A DNA stretch of 22,800 nt, taken from positions 1 through 22,800 of the forward strand of contig RXOD01004408.1 in assembly GCA_005223375.1 (NCBI GenBank), written 5' to 3'. This document shows positions 1-10,900 of this stretch, piece after piece. The translations under genes were made by a program, and so were the position numbers. The DNA comes from Amoebophrya sp. AT5.2. Taxonomy: Eukaryota > Sar > Dinophyceae > Syndiniales > Amoebophryaceae. Within the stretch, counting starts at the first letter, position 1, and each line of letters opens with the position of its first letter. Under the pieces are notes generated by a model. It was given only the letters and a program-made list of their open reading frames with translations, did no database searches and had not been told where the DNA came from.

Positions 1-41
1 GAAGCGGTCTGGCGACCTGTAATTCTTTTAGTTGCATGTAT

Positions 42-3000
42 CTAAAACCGAAAAAGTAGACGCAGAAGATCTGGAGCAAATCTGTCCATATCACTCGCCC
101 CGGTCGCGCCCAGGAGCTCCGCGAGACTGGCCACCGTGTTTGCGTGGTAGGCGCGCACCCGCTCTGCCTTCGAGGGGATGTCTAGCCCCGCGATTAGGTT
201 TTCGTCCGTGGTGGTGATCCCCGTGGGGCAGTGGTTCGTGTTGCACTTGAGGGCCTGGATGCAGCCCAGCGACATCATGAAGCCCCTCGCCGCGTTGCAC
301 ACGTCCGCCCCCAGCGCCAGCGCGCGGATCATGGAGAAGCCGTCCACGATCTTCCCCGACGCGATCAGCTTCACCTCGTCGCGGATGCCCGCGCCGGTGA
401 GGAGGTCGTCCACGAAGATGAGCCCGTCCCGTAGCGGCGCGCCCACGCGGTCCGAGAACTCGACTGGGGCGGCGCCGGTGCCCCCCTCCCCGCCGTCAAT
501 CGTGATGAAATCGATCGGCCGGTGGCCCTTGGCGAACTCGAGTTGTAGCGCCTTCACAATGGCGGCGGCCTCGACGCGGTTGCCCACACACATCTTAAAC
601 CCAGTGGGCCGCTTCGAAAGCCGACGCAACTTCATCAAAAACTGAACCTGTGGTTTTAGAGGCGAAGAAGAGCGTGACCGTGAGCGAAGAAATTTCGGCT
701 ATGAATTTATTATCGATTTCGATAGTGAATATCGATTTACGATAGGATGAATATCCTGTCGGATAAAGACGATGATCGGAGCAATGTGAGCTAGGATACA
801 CTGGTACAGCACACCAGGTCTTGAAGATATAGAAGGCGAGCAGTAGTTCTTGTGCTAAATTCATTGAAATAAGTACCAATCCAAGCGGGCCCACAAATTC
901 TGCGTGCCACGGGGGTGAGACGCAGTCTTTGCCCATTTCCACGCCGCGGATGTTCGCGATCTCGGCGGTGAGCTTCGCGGCCGGCATGATCCCGCCGTGG
1001 CCCGGTTTTGCGCCCTGCGACAGCTTCAGCTCGATCATGCGCACGCCCGGCGTGCAGTCGAGTATCAGAGGACCAGCCAGTAAGTAGATCAATGGTGGTC
1101 GGTATTCTTCGAATTCGATCATGCCATGTACTAGGCTGTAGAGCGGACTGTGGTCTGCCGATCATCCAGGCGGGAATGCTCGCCTTTCTACTATATCCCA
1201 CTACTGCAGAGGACCTCTTTTCGCAGGACATCGATCCAGTACAAACATACCACTTATCACTGCTTACCAGCTGGTGGTCTCGGTTGTTCAGCATCTTCCT
1301 CTTCATATCTAAGGAGTCGAGGAACTTCTCCTGCGACCACCTGCCGGTGGCCTTGTCGCGACAGCCGAAATACCCCGTGCCCACATTCCACACCACGTCT
1401 GCGCCGTACAAACGGTGATGATCCGAAATGGACCCCTCGCCTGCAGACATCGATTACGAATCAGTTGTGCTGCTCTGAGACACTTCTCGTCCACACAATC
1501 AATCTGTCAAACAACCGTGCAAACTGCAGTCTGGATCCTTTTTTCGCGAAAAACAAAGTGAGCATAACTTTAAAGCCAGTATGAACACTTTCTTACAATA
1601 CCAGTGTTATGATAGAAGCCGCCCATTTTCGCGCCTTTGTTGAGTGCCTGCACGGCGGCGTGACTCAAGGCGCCGTAGCTCATCCCCGAGATGTTCAGCC
1701 GGGACGCGTCGTACACCTCGATCTCGTAGTCGTCCTTCGCCCCGCTGTTTGCGCCGATCAGCGTGCGCCCGATCTTGTTTACGTCCAGGTGCCGCGCCCC
1801 CAGGTTCGAGTGGTTCACCCACTCGTAGCCGTTCGCGTAAATGTCATTCAGCGTGCCGAAGGGATTGCTTATGGCGACGGACCTGGTGATAGGTGACTAA
1901 GTGACCAACGAACTGGTAGGCGCTGAGGTAAAGGGGGGCTCCACCGTGGAGCCATGCGACCGCACTATCGGTTTGCGCTACGGTGTCACGCACCGCCAGA
2001 AACTAAGGCAGCAGCCGTGGCTTCTGGGGTCCGTTTTGGTGTCACGAAGCACCAGAAACTAGGGCGGAAACCGCGTCGCGCGGTAGCCGTTTGCGTAAAT
2101 GTCGTTCAGCGAACCTCCAGGAACTAAGGAGGTAGAAGACATTGCTTGTAAATGTCCTTATGGCGACGGACCAGCGATGGTAGGTGGCTCATTATTTGGA
2201 GCCTAAAAGCTGTCTTATCGGGAGGTGGAGGGAAGGGGCGGTCGCTTGTAGTGGAAAGCCGTGGTAGTAGGCGGTAGCGCAATGAAAACGGGACATACAA
2301 CGACCTACACCTAGAGCGGCTATCTATTGCCAATGCTGAGGTACAAGGCCTGCCGATGGTAGATCAGCGCGTAAATGCAGTTCAGCGCGTACAATTACCA
2401 CGTACTTACCTCCTGGTCGCACCATATTGCTCTCCCCCCGCGTCTTCGCGCGCTGGTAGATCAGGGAGCGGTGCTTGCGTGCGAAAGGCGTCATCTCGTG
2501 GTCAGACTCAACAAAGTACTGCCGAATCTCGGGCCGGATTGACTCGAGGAAGTACCTTTTAGTTTTATTCGTTCACGATTCATTTGATTAGTTCATTGCC
2601 GAGCGAGCGATCCGGAGAAAAATAGTTATGCCATGACGAAGTGGTCACAGCTAGGGACATTAGGAAAAGCTACAGTGATCGATTCGAGACTATGCCGGAT
2701 AGATCATGATAGACAACCTATCTGCACCGCAACTGCTCCATCTTTCTGTGGGCAAAACCGATTTTAAATTGAGCGATATGAGCTGCCGCTACCGCACAAA
2801 ATCCTCGATATTTTGCAAAAAATGGAAAAGCAGCGGATAGAAGACTACCTGATGTGCACGAGTGCTGGGAAGTTTCTCTGCATGGTTCTGTGGGAGTGCA
2901 TGTCTCGCACCCCCAGGTAGGCAAAGACCGCCGGCGGCACTAGGTTAGAGGTAGCATCGCAACGAATGCATCTTCTGGTAGCATCGATCCGTCCTCACAC

Positions 3001-3921
3001 TTCTGGCCACAGACATGTCACTGAGTGGTCTTCGGTGAGTATCCGATCTTCGGAAGCAGCACCTTTCCGAAGATCGGCTACTCACCGAAGACCACTTCAA
3101 ACGGGAACGGGTCGAAGACCTAGTAAAACAGTCCCCATCATGCTTCAGGCCTATAAAGCAGTCCTCATGCTTGCCAAAGCAGCCAGCATGTCTAGAAGTA
3201 TCCCCTACGCATAAGCGAGAATGGATCAACAGGAGCTGGCCGCCGAATATCGAACATAGGCCATACTGCTTCTCGGACTGTATCGTCAACACTTGTTTGG
3301 TTGCCGTGCGTTGCACTTCGTGCTCAGAAGAAGATGCATACGTAGTTACAACTACACAGTCAGTGTCTTCATAGATAAATGCATCACGCTCCAGCCGCCC
3401 ACCAGGACTGCTGCGGAGCTTCCACCCAGCCACGCAAACGCAACCAACTTGAACGGCCCCCGGCCCCACTTCTCGGTCCAGTCCCGGTCTGCCTTCGCGC
3501 CGAGCCGGTTGCGCGTTTGCTCATCCGTCTCGGCGCGGATGGCCTCCTGGGTCTCGAGGAAAGACTGGACCGCGCTCAAACTCGTCGCCTTGCGGGGCAA
3601 GAAGGAGTCAACCTGGTGTGATCCCCCGGACAACTTCCCGCGGGTCGACTTCTTCTTGCCGCCCCCGTCCGACCTAGGAGCGGTGGACGGCGATGGGGAA
3701 GCGGAAGATGAAGTAGGCGCCCCCGTCTGGCCCGTAGCAAACGTGCGGACCTGGAAGTGGAACAGTTTCTCGTGAGGACCTGGACCTGGAGCATTTATTT
3801 GTGGAGCTAGTTCCCGACGAAATGTCAGGGTTGTCGTGGCCCGCAAAGGAAACTGCGCCCCGCGGAGGTGGTGGAGAGGACGCGCGCCCGCAGCTGCGTT
3901 CTTCATCACGTTCATTCTCAT
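42..3921 (-). CDS. FMN-binding glutamate synthase family protein, probably mitochondrial, 7 exons
   Basis: Proposed exons in transcription order: 3921-3385, 2937-2849, 2555-2426, 1863-1602, 1440-1315, 1055-877 and 641-42, giving 640 residues. The core matches the GOGAT-type FMN domain (Glu_synthase family). Visible landmarks are PFGTLNDIYANGYEWVNHSN, NISGMSYGALSHAAV, ADVVWNVGTGYFGCR, ELKLSQGAKPGHGG, TIDGGEGGTGAAP and CIQALKCNTNHCPTG. In that last motif Cys568, Cys574 and Cys579 fit a 3Fe-4S ligand set. Single-domain relatives have an N-terminal membrane segment followed by a YDL..xxHSILRNYPVLGHLRY-like stretch; here a hydrophobic stretch at about residues 157-186 precedes MHSHRTMQRNFPALVHIRY. 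The first 36 residues have many Arg/Lys and no acidic residue, and RTFATG follows near 58, suggesting mitochondrial import. TAA lies in frame just upstream of the start. The substrate is unknown for such stand-alone domains. The first junction and the 1315/1055 junction are uncertain. The C-terminus (LLRLLFRF then stop) is shorter than the family, so a further exon beyond the window is possible. Confidence 0.85.
1056..1314 (-). mobile_element. Introner-like non-canonical intron in the glutamate-synthase-family gene (5th intron)
   Basis: No AG acceptor lies between the donor region and the conserved exon text (VRMIELKLSQG). CTCGACT occurs at both edges (minus strand; plus coordinates 1315-1321 and 1056-1062), and joining on one copy keeps the frame. 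Near the ends are imperfect inverted repeats: ACCAGCTGGTAAGCAG on the left and, read back from the right end, GGACCAGCCAGTAAGTAG. The inverted repeat sits 7 bases from the right edge but about 40 bases from the left edge, so the real left edge may be further inside, near CTGAAC. Both choices stay in frame and differ only by a short insertion before VRMIELK. Confidence 0.6.
1864..2425 (-). mobile_element. Introner-like intron with AGCAAT direct repeats and internal exon copies (3rd intron)
   Basis: AGCAAT lies at both edges (plus coordinates 2426-2431 and 1864-1869). Joining on one copy gives YQRAKTRGESN-PFGTLNDIYANG, exactly the family layout. Using the nearby GT...AG pair (GGAG/GTAAGT with CACCAG/GT) instead leaves 35 extra bases and reads into TAA. 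The ends are imperfect inverted repeats: ATGGTGCGACCAGGAGGTAA, and from the other end TATGGCGACGGACCTGG. Inside are a 29-base copy of the next exon (2083-2111), a second copy of the end motif (2151-2186), a degenerate third copy (2366-2388), a perfect 7 bp hairpin with a 3-base loop (1938-1954), and a 28-base direct repeat at 1982-2009 and 2038-2065. This looks like an introner that has duplicated or nested within itself. Confidence 0.75.
2938..3384 (-). mobile_element. Probable non-canonical intron carrying a 32 bp hairpin (1st intron)
   Basis: It separates the N-terminal exon from the exon encoding MHSHRTMQRNFP. Joining on a shared GTG (plus coordinates 3385-3387 and 2938-2940) keeps the frame and gives GGWSVPPAVFAYLG, a continuous hydrophobic segment. 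The repeat is only 3 bases, so the exact edges are weak. A normal-looking branch and acceptor (CTAACCTAG) is present, but I found no donor of matching phase. The intron also holds GATGCTACC twice within 40 bases (2953-2961 and 2980-2988) and the hairpin listed separately. Confidence 0.45.
3024..3096. repeat. Near-perfect hairpin, 32 bp arms, 9-base loop
   Basis: Left arm 3024-3055 and right arm 3065-3096 pair with one mismatch around the loop GCAGCACCT. Both strands therefore contain the splice-donor-like CGGTGAGTA. It lies inside the first intron of the glutamate-synthase-family gene, close to its 3' end. Confidence 0.9.
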
Positions 3922-4938
3922 CTTCGCCTTTTACCAAGAGAAGTCGGGCCGAAACTGCCAGGCAGCTTTCACATTCTTTCACACAGATACATATGGAATG
4001 TTGGAATGCATCGTCGACTCAATAGAGCCCCTTCTCTGTTCTTCTGTACTGGTGATTCTGTGGCACGAAAGTAAAACTTGATAGATTTTTTCCGTCCTAG
4101 CAGGAGGCCCGAGATGTCATCAAGAGTCTGGAATTCAATTGCTCAATCTAACAAGAACAACTGCTTCAGACGCCTACTCTAGAGCAAGCACGGGTTCTGA
4201 TGGCAGCCAAAAGAAACTTTTCTTGTTGCGCTTGCGCCAGCGAAAAAGCTTTAGTTACTCAAGACGTACTGCGCGATGGCGATGCTTCGAAGGTGTCGAT
4301 TCCTCGAGGTGAATCTCCGTCTCTCCTCCCTCCGTCGGTTGACGACCTCCGTTGCAGGATGAATAATCGGAGGCCATCAGTCGATCGATGGCAGTAGGCG
4401 ATCGGACGCGTTTCGGCTCGCTTCATGCAAAAAATACCGAAAGCGCCAGCAGCGTGCATCCTTCATCCCCGGCGAGAGGCAAGACGAGGAGTGAGAGTGG
4501 CGGCGCGTCGTGCTTCGACCGAACAACTGCTGGGTTCCGTATTCGGAGTAGATTCGGTGCGTCGTCGCAAGCGCGATGGCGCACACGAACCCTTCGCTTT
4601 TCATTTAAAGAATGCTTTAGACTTCCTGTGATTCTCGTCCTGAGAAAATGACATGTCGATAAATGCATGTGAGCGTACTCATGCGACGTGTGCGAAGCAT
4701 CATGCGTCTGAGCAGTCTGACAACCTTGTATTAGCGTGTGTTTTCGGGTTGAATTCAAAGTAAGGTAAAAAATGGTTGTGAAGATCGATGATCTTGAGGC
4801 CACGACCCGTGTAGCCTCATCCCCTGAGAGTGAGATTAATCCTTGGTCCCTTCCCGCTATGTATAGATACTGTGTGCATATGATGATCGGACATCTTCGT
4901 ATGGACATCCACTAGTTCCCTGCTTCACTCGGACTCGT
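3922..4938. other. Intergenic stretch between the giant ankyrin gene and the glutamate-synthase-family gene
   Basis: About 1 kb. The longest open frame here (minus strand, 4423-4908) shows no recognisable domain, no repeated compositional theme and no continuity with a neighbouring exon, so I do not call it. The stretch should hold the 3' end of the upstream gene and the 5' leader of the downstream one. I see no RNA gene, no strong hairpin and no copy of the introner end motif. Confidence 0.6.
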
Positions 4939-7900
4939 CTACTTCATCACGAGCAGTGGTTGCCCGCTACTCAGCACTTTCCCGGCGAGGACCAGCGTGG
5001 CTTTGTGCCTCACCGGCACGGGCTTCACCTCCTCCGGCGCCGCTTTTTCCTGTAGGTCGCGCAACGTCGCCGCCCGCGCTAACTTGGCGGCCGAAACGGC
5101 CGAAAGGGATTTGTTTGTCAGACCTTTCGGGGACCCCACCTCCTCCCTGAAGTAGGGCGAAGCCTTGCCAATCCGGTGCTGCAGTTTGGCCATGTTGCGC
5201 GCGAGAGTGGTGATCTGTGAAATCCGATTTCGATGGAGCAGATGACCAACTTCCTCAGCAAGAAATGCATCAAATTCTCTGACTCCGATGAACTTTTTTC
5301 AGCTATTTGCTTTTGGCTTTATTAAGCCCATGATCATAGACTAAGTTGCCCATGATGCCTCTGCCCGCGCCCGATGGCCCATAGTGCTACAACTCACTGC
5401 ATCGTCCATCAATTTCATTTTCAATTCGATTGCGATTAGGTCTACTACAAATGAGTCTGAATCCACTGCGCATCCCCGGCAATCGGAAGAACATCAACAT
5501 TTACATTCACTTTCATCATAAGTATAACGGAAAAACAGCTCACCTCCGTCTGCTTCGCGCCGGCTGCCTCCGTGGCAAGGTCTTTCTGTGCCCGCGCGGT
5601 GGACTTGTCTTCGCCGAAGGTTTTCTGGAGGTTGTTTTCGGTGAGGCGGTGTTTCTCCGGCTGCTCGGCGCGGAGGTCGAGCGCGGAACTGCCGCCCATC
5701 GTCACCACGTCCGGGTTGGTGCCGCTCGGGACCACGCCGAAACTGGTCTCGCCTGCCGAACAAGTTCCGAGACCAGGATAACAACTCAGCCATGGCGTAT
5801 AGGTATAGCTCTACCGAGGCATATGTACAGAGTAGGTTCCAATTTGCGTATACAATTCCGAACGATGTTTCACAAGAACTCTTTTCGAGATTATATCGCG
5901 GCCATCGCTAGTCTGCCATCGCTTCAAATCCATCGATTCCGTCATCGATCAGTACCTTTCGCCCCGTCCTTTGCTCCGACGACCAGGTCTCGGCTTTCCG
6001 AAAGTTTTGCGTTCCGCTTCTGTACCGCTTCTTGCAGCCTCGCGTCCCACATTTCGCGCTCTTTTTTCAAATTCACGGTCTCCTGCTTTTTTCGCAGCCG
6101 TTGCTCCACCGCATGCACGTCCTCCATGGTGGCGGAGTGCTTCAACGCGTACCTGTGCATGTTCCAGAAGTCGTACGACGGAGACGTGTTCGACGCCAGC
6201 ATGCTGCCCACTCGTTCGGGTTCGTATTGATCTTCTCGCGCAGCTGGTGACGGATTTGCCCCGGCACCGGAACTACCCAACATGGCCCTGCGTAGGCCGT
6301 CGTGATCGACCTCGCCACTGGATACTATAGTACAAGAATCCGCCTTTTTTACATCAACTCCATCCTTTGAAAGAACAGAATCCTTCTTTCGTATCCGATC
6401 GGGGCGCTTCGAGAAGGGAAGGATGGGGACTGGCCGGCCCGTCTCAGGGTGCTTCTCAAAGTGCAGCGAGGCGGAAATCGGCGGCTCGTAATACTGCCAG
6501 TACTTCACATTGGCGGCGATTTTGGTGTGCCGGCTCTTCTGCATCACGTCGCTTTTCCCCTCCATACTACCGCCAAATAAAATTCCCTCCAGCATGGGGT
6601 CTTCCACGCTGAGGTCGTTCATCAGGAGGCTCTTTGGGCCGCGCGTCTTCGACACCTCCTGATGCTGGTCGCCGTCGCTGAGGTAAAACGCGTTTTCTTG
6701 TTCTTCTTCTTCCCCCCCGAAAAGTGGTCCTTCCTTTCTTCCACCTTTCCCGTTCCTCCTCCGACGACCTCCACGATTCGGCCTCGCGAACGGGTCCTTG
6801 CCCACCGCCATTTCCTGCTTGGCGCGCAGCTGCTTGGCTTTTGCTTCCGCGATCTCTTCCTCCGTGGGCATGGTAACATACCGCTCGGGGTGTTGGAGGA
6901 TGTCGAAACAGCGATCTATGTGCTGCTGGTTCTCGGCGAGCAACTGTTTGATGTCGTCCTGGGGCGAAAGCTGGATCCTGGTCTTAACAGCACCCCCTGC
7001 AGCCCGTTCTCCTCCTCCTCCTCCTCCTCCTCCTGCGACTCCTCTAATCATCAGGCTGTTCCGCACCGCGACTCCGACCGACGGCCCCTCACCACCTGCC
7101 TGTGACCGTATTAAAGCGTCAGGATCTTCGACTCCTGGGTCTCCACCTGGGGCATGCATCGATCGAGTCGAGGGGGCATGCATCGGCTTTCTGGTCGGAT
7201 GTTGTGGAGAGGCGCTTTGGCTTTCCTCCTCGCGCACCTTGGCCAAATACCGGCGACCCTCGTAGCCGGCGGACTGCAGATGGGCTTTCAGCAGATAGGT
7301 TTTTTCAGTTCTATCTGCTGAAGCCGCACCTGCACACCGCCGAGAAGATGGTGGCGGCTGGTAGCGGACACTTTTTGCGATTTCCGTCGCATTCGTGAGC
7401 CGGTTGCCGTACGCGTCGCAGTCCGTGGGCTTCGTGCTGGCGGCGAGGATGTAGTCGCCGCCGTCGTTGACGGCCGACAGGTAGTACTCGCGCCCGTCCT
7501 TCTTCCCCAAATACTGGTACCCAGCGACTGAAGCGTGGAAGACGTTGATGTGCTGCGGGGGAAGAAGCTCGTCGTGCTGGGCAAGGCTGGTGCTCGAGGT
7601 AGTCGTAGTGTCGTTCTTGTTTCCGCGTGTTTCTTCGATGCGACTCGTCGAGGAATGCGACTTGTTGAACGTTGAGCCGAACGTCACACGCTCGTCGTAC
7701 CCATTTACCTCAGCTCCTGACGTCTTCGCGGGCGGCGCTAACTCATTATCATCTCCTTCCCGCGCAGCTGCGGGCTTCGTCTTCAATCTTGCACTCGCAC
7801 TCGCACGCCCACCACCGCCGCCTACGAGCTTTCGCAGAGACCCGCCGCGCAGCATGTCCGGCAGTCTCTGATCATCGGGAATGAATTCCTCGTTGGTCTT

Positions 7901-10900
7901 CAGCGCGTCGAAATTTAGCCCCGGGTCGTCGGCGATCACGAGGTGGTGCTTCTCTTCCTTTTCGTTTTCCACCTCGCTATTTATTTTTTCCTTTCTCCGG
8001 CCGGCGCGGCCGGCGCGCACCTCGCCGGAGTGGAGCTGCATGTCCAGATCCAGGACCTCATCGTAGTACGAGTATCCGGAGATCAACGGCTCCTCGCCCC
8101 CAGTATCCCTATAATCTCCCCGACGCACCACCAGCTCTCCCTCCTCCCTACTCCTGTCGTAGTTGAAGTAGCTTTTCTTCTCCACGACGTCCCCGGCGTG
8201 GTCGATCCGGTATACTTCGTCGTAGTCTTCGACGGAGCGCGCGATCTTTACGTCCAAGGACTTGTGCGCCTTCCGGAAGTGGCCATAATGCGGGGTCCAG
8301 CCGTGGTCCGCGAACTTGTCGCCCAGAAGTTTTTTCCGCTCCTTCTGGACGTTCTGGACCACTTCATCTGTCGCGTGGTTCAGTCGCATGGAGTCGAGGT
8401 AGTAGTTGCGGTTGCTGTTATAGAGGGGCATGTCTGGCGACGGGAAGGGGGGAGATCTCCCGTAGGGCCCGTAGGGGTCGTGGTTTGGGTGGTAGTTGTC
8501 GGAGTACCGCTGCAGCCGAGCCATCGGGGACTCGAGCGGGAGCGACTGGTTGGCGCGGTGACTGCCCTCGATGTAGGTGATGTCGTGGAGATTCCTGGTC
8601 ACTCGCGAATCTTCTGGCCGCTTTTGTTGTTCCTGAAAATCTCCGCTCTCGTGCGTGCCCTCGCAGAAGAACAACGGCTCGATGCCCGATGCTGGTGCAC
8701 CCTCGTTTCGTAAGCCGTTACATCCGCTTTCGGTTTCGGAAAATAACGTATCCTCGGCGCAATGCATCCCCTCGTGCCAGCCGCCCGGCATGCAGTCCCT
8801 GGCGCCACCCCTTTTGAACGGCGACGTTAACGCAGCAGGCGGGAACCCGGGAAGATGATTTGCAGCGTCCGGGCTTTGCGGCAGCGGCGACAGCGCGGTT
8901 TTCGCGTACGTCAGCAGCTGTCTATTTTTGTCACCGTTCTGCCCAGACCCCGCGCCCGCCCGTCTGCGGTGGTGCCGGCGCACTAGAACATCGCGGCCGG
9001 CGCTGCAATTGTCCCTGCAATTGCTAGTTTTCGAATTCCGCTTCGGCGGGTGTCTCGTCGCGCGCGCGAACGATTCCCGGTCGTTCGCGTAGTCGTCCTC
9101 CTCGTCATCGAGGAGAAGAAGATGTGCTGTCTTGTTCTCGGAGGGACAGCACACTTCTCGCCTGTGCTGTCCCTCCGAGACTGCGAAGCTTCCGCTGCCG
9201 TGCGCGTAGTTGTACGCCTCCGCCGCGGTCATTCCTCTACTTTTGCTCCCGGCGGCCCCCGCTCCCCGGAGATCTGAGAGGTCTTGATCCGCCGGGCGGG
9301 AGATCTTGAAATCCCTGTACTTCTCGGTGATGTTGCGGGATGGGGACGAGTTCAACCGATCTGACCACTTCTGGGACAGGTCCTTGCCGAACTCCACCGA
9401 GTCGGACCTGTTGCGCAGTGGAGAGGTTTGTTCTTCACCCGTCAGGGGCGAGGGGCGGTCGGAGGTGGAAATCACTAAGTTCCGCGCTCGACCGACGCCC
9501 GCGTTATTATTTTGCTGCTTCATCGTCCCCTCGGCTTCTTCCTGGATCAGCACCTCCGCTTGCTCCTGGATCACTTCGGCGAAGGCATTCGTGCGCGTCC
9601 CACCGCTGGCTGTCTCGGTAAACGAGACCGGCAGCGACGAACTGGACGTCGTCACGTTCGCGGAGTGGTCTGCACCAGTTCCACCCGCCCCGGACCTCCG
9701 ACTCGTCGCGTGCGTTACCGCGGGCGAAATGGTTAATGAGGGCGAGCTGCTGTTGTTCCCTGGCAGATCCTTGAGCTCGGCGAGATCGGGCGGGGGCAAC
9801 ACCCGGTCGTCGAAGCGGTCGCCCGCCTCTTCCTCCTCGTCAAAAGAAGGTTTTTCGGGTTCCAGAATCTCGTCAGGACCATTTTCGACCAAAATCTCGT
9901 CCTGCGCGGGAACGGCGCGCACGGTCAGGGGAATCTGCTCGTATGCCCGGTAGGAATTATCTGCCGATGGAACGCCGCGCTTTTGTCCTCTAGCCGTCTT
10001 CTTCTTCACGTTGGCCGCTGCGTTGCTTCCCCCCTTCGGCAACTTATTTCCCCTATTTCCTGCACCGGCCTGCAACGCCCGCTCGGTGTCCATCTGCGCG
10101 ATGGGGGAAATCGGCGGACTTATCGGAATATCCATATCATGATCCTCTACTACGTTACCCACGCCGAAGTGGTCGGAAAAAGACCGCACGAACTGCTCGA
10201 TCTCCTCGTCGGCGACGTAGCTCTCCAGCGGCTCCGGGCGGCGCTTCCCCCCGACACCTCCGCCTTTCTTCATCGCGGCCGCTCGCTCCCGCTCCCTTTT
10301 GGTCATGGGGCTTCTGGCCGGACGCCGGAGCTCCTCGAAATAGGCGTCGGAATCCTCCGCGACAATCTCGTCGTAGGGCCGCGGCCGCGCCGGCTCGGGA
10401 TCTAGAACCTCCGGGATGCGACTGCTTGAAGTTTTTTCGGGATGCGGCTGGGGAAACAAGTCCCCCGCCGCGCTGCTCGTGGTGGTCTCATGTTCCCGGC
10501 CGCTTTCCTCAAAGTCTCCCGGGTCTCGCCGCCTACTTCCCTGACCATCTTCCCGGCGGAAGAAGTCTTGCTGCGCGAACCTCCCCACTACATCTTCAGT
10601 AGAGCCGGCCACCTCCAGCGCGGCCCCCCCAATATTTCTAGTTCTACCTCTACTCGCAGCCTCATTTTGGATATGCCACCGCTTCTCGAGGTTCGCGAGC
10701 AGCCTTGGGATCAGCGGCACGATGTCCCGGTGGTGCCGCTCGGCGAAAAACCTCGCGATTTCCGGGTCGTTGTTAGAGAGAGAAAAAACCCATTTCCGGT
10801 TTCATGTCTGGACCAATGCGGGGCGTTGTAGTCTACGTCGTGAAATACGAGGCAGAATACGAGTAAAATACGAGACCCGACATCGAGATCCAGCACACAA

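Noticed and set aside
1871..2417. Ordinary GT-AG splicing of the third glutamate-synthase-family intron (GGAG/GTAAGT with CACCAG/GT)
   Set aside because: It leaves 35 extra bases, shifts the frame and reaches TAA, whereas the AGCAAT junction gives the expected family sequence.
4423..4908. Minus-strand open frame of 161 codons in the gap between two genes
   Set aside because: No domain, mixed composition, no phase-compatible link to either neighbour.
5743..5776. 9 bp inverted repeat CTGGTCTCG / CGAGACCAG spanning an acceptor of the giant gene
   Set aside because: Short and alone; the intron has normal GT-AG ends and no direct-repeat edges, so it is not evidence of an introner.
5430..6230. 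Plus-strand open frame of 266 codons
   Set aside because: It crosses two exons and an intron of the minus-strand giant gene and has no coherent domain.
7152..7186. GGCATGCATCG repeated twice
   Set aside because: A short in-frame coding duplication (MHAP twice) in a disordered region; no sign of a wider element.
7943..8713. Plus-strand open frame of 256 codons with a hydrophobic start
   Set aside because: Antisense shadow of the giant disordered exon; valine-rich reading of the complementary codons, no recognisable family.
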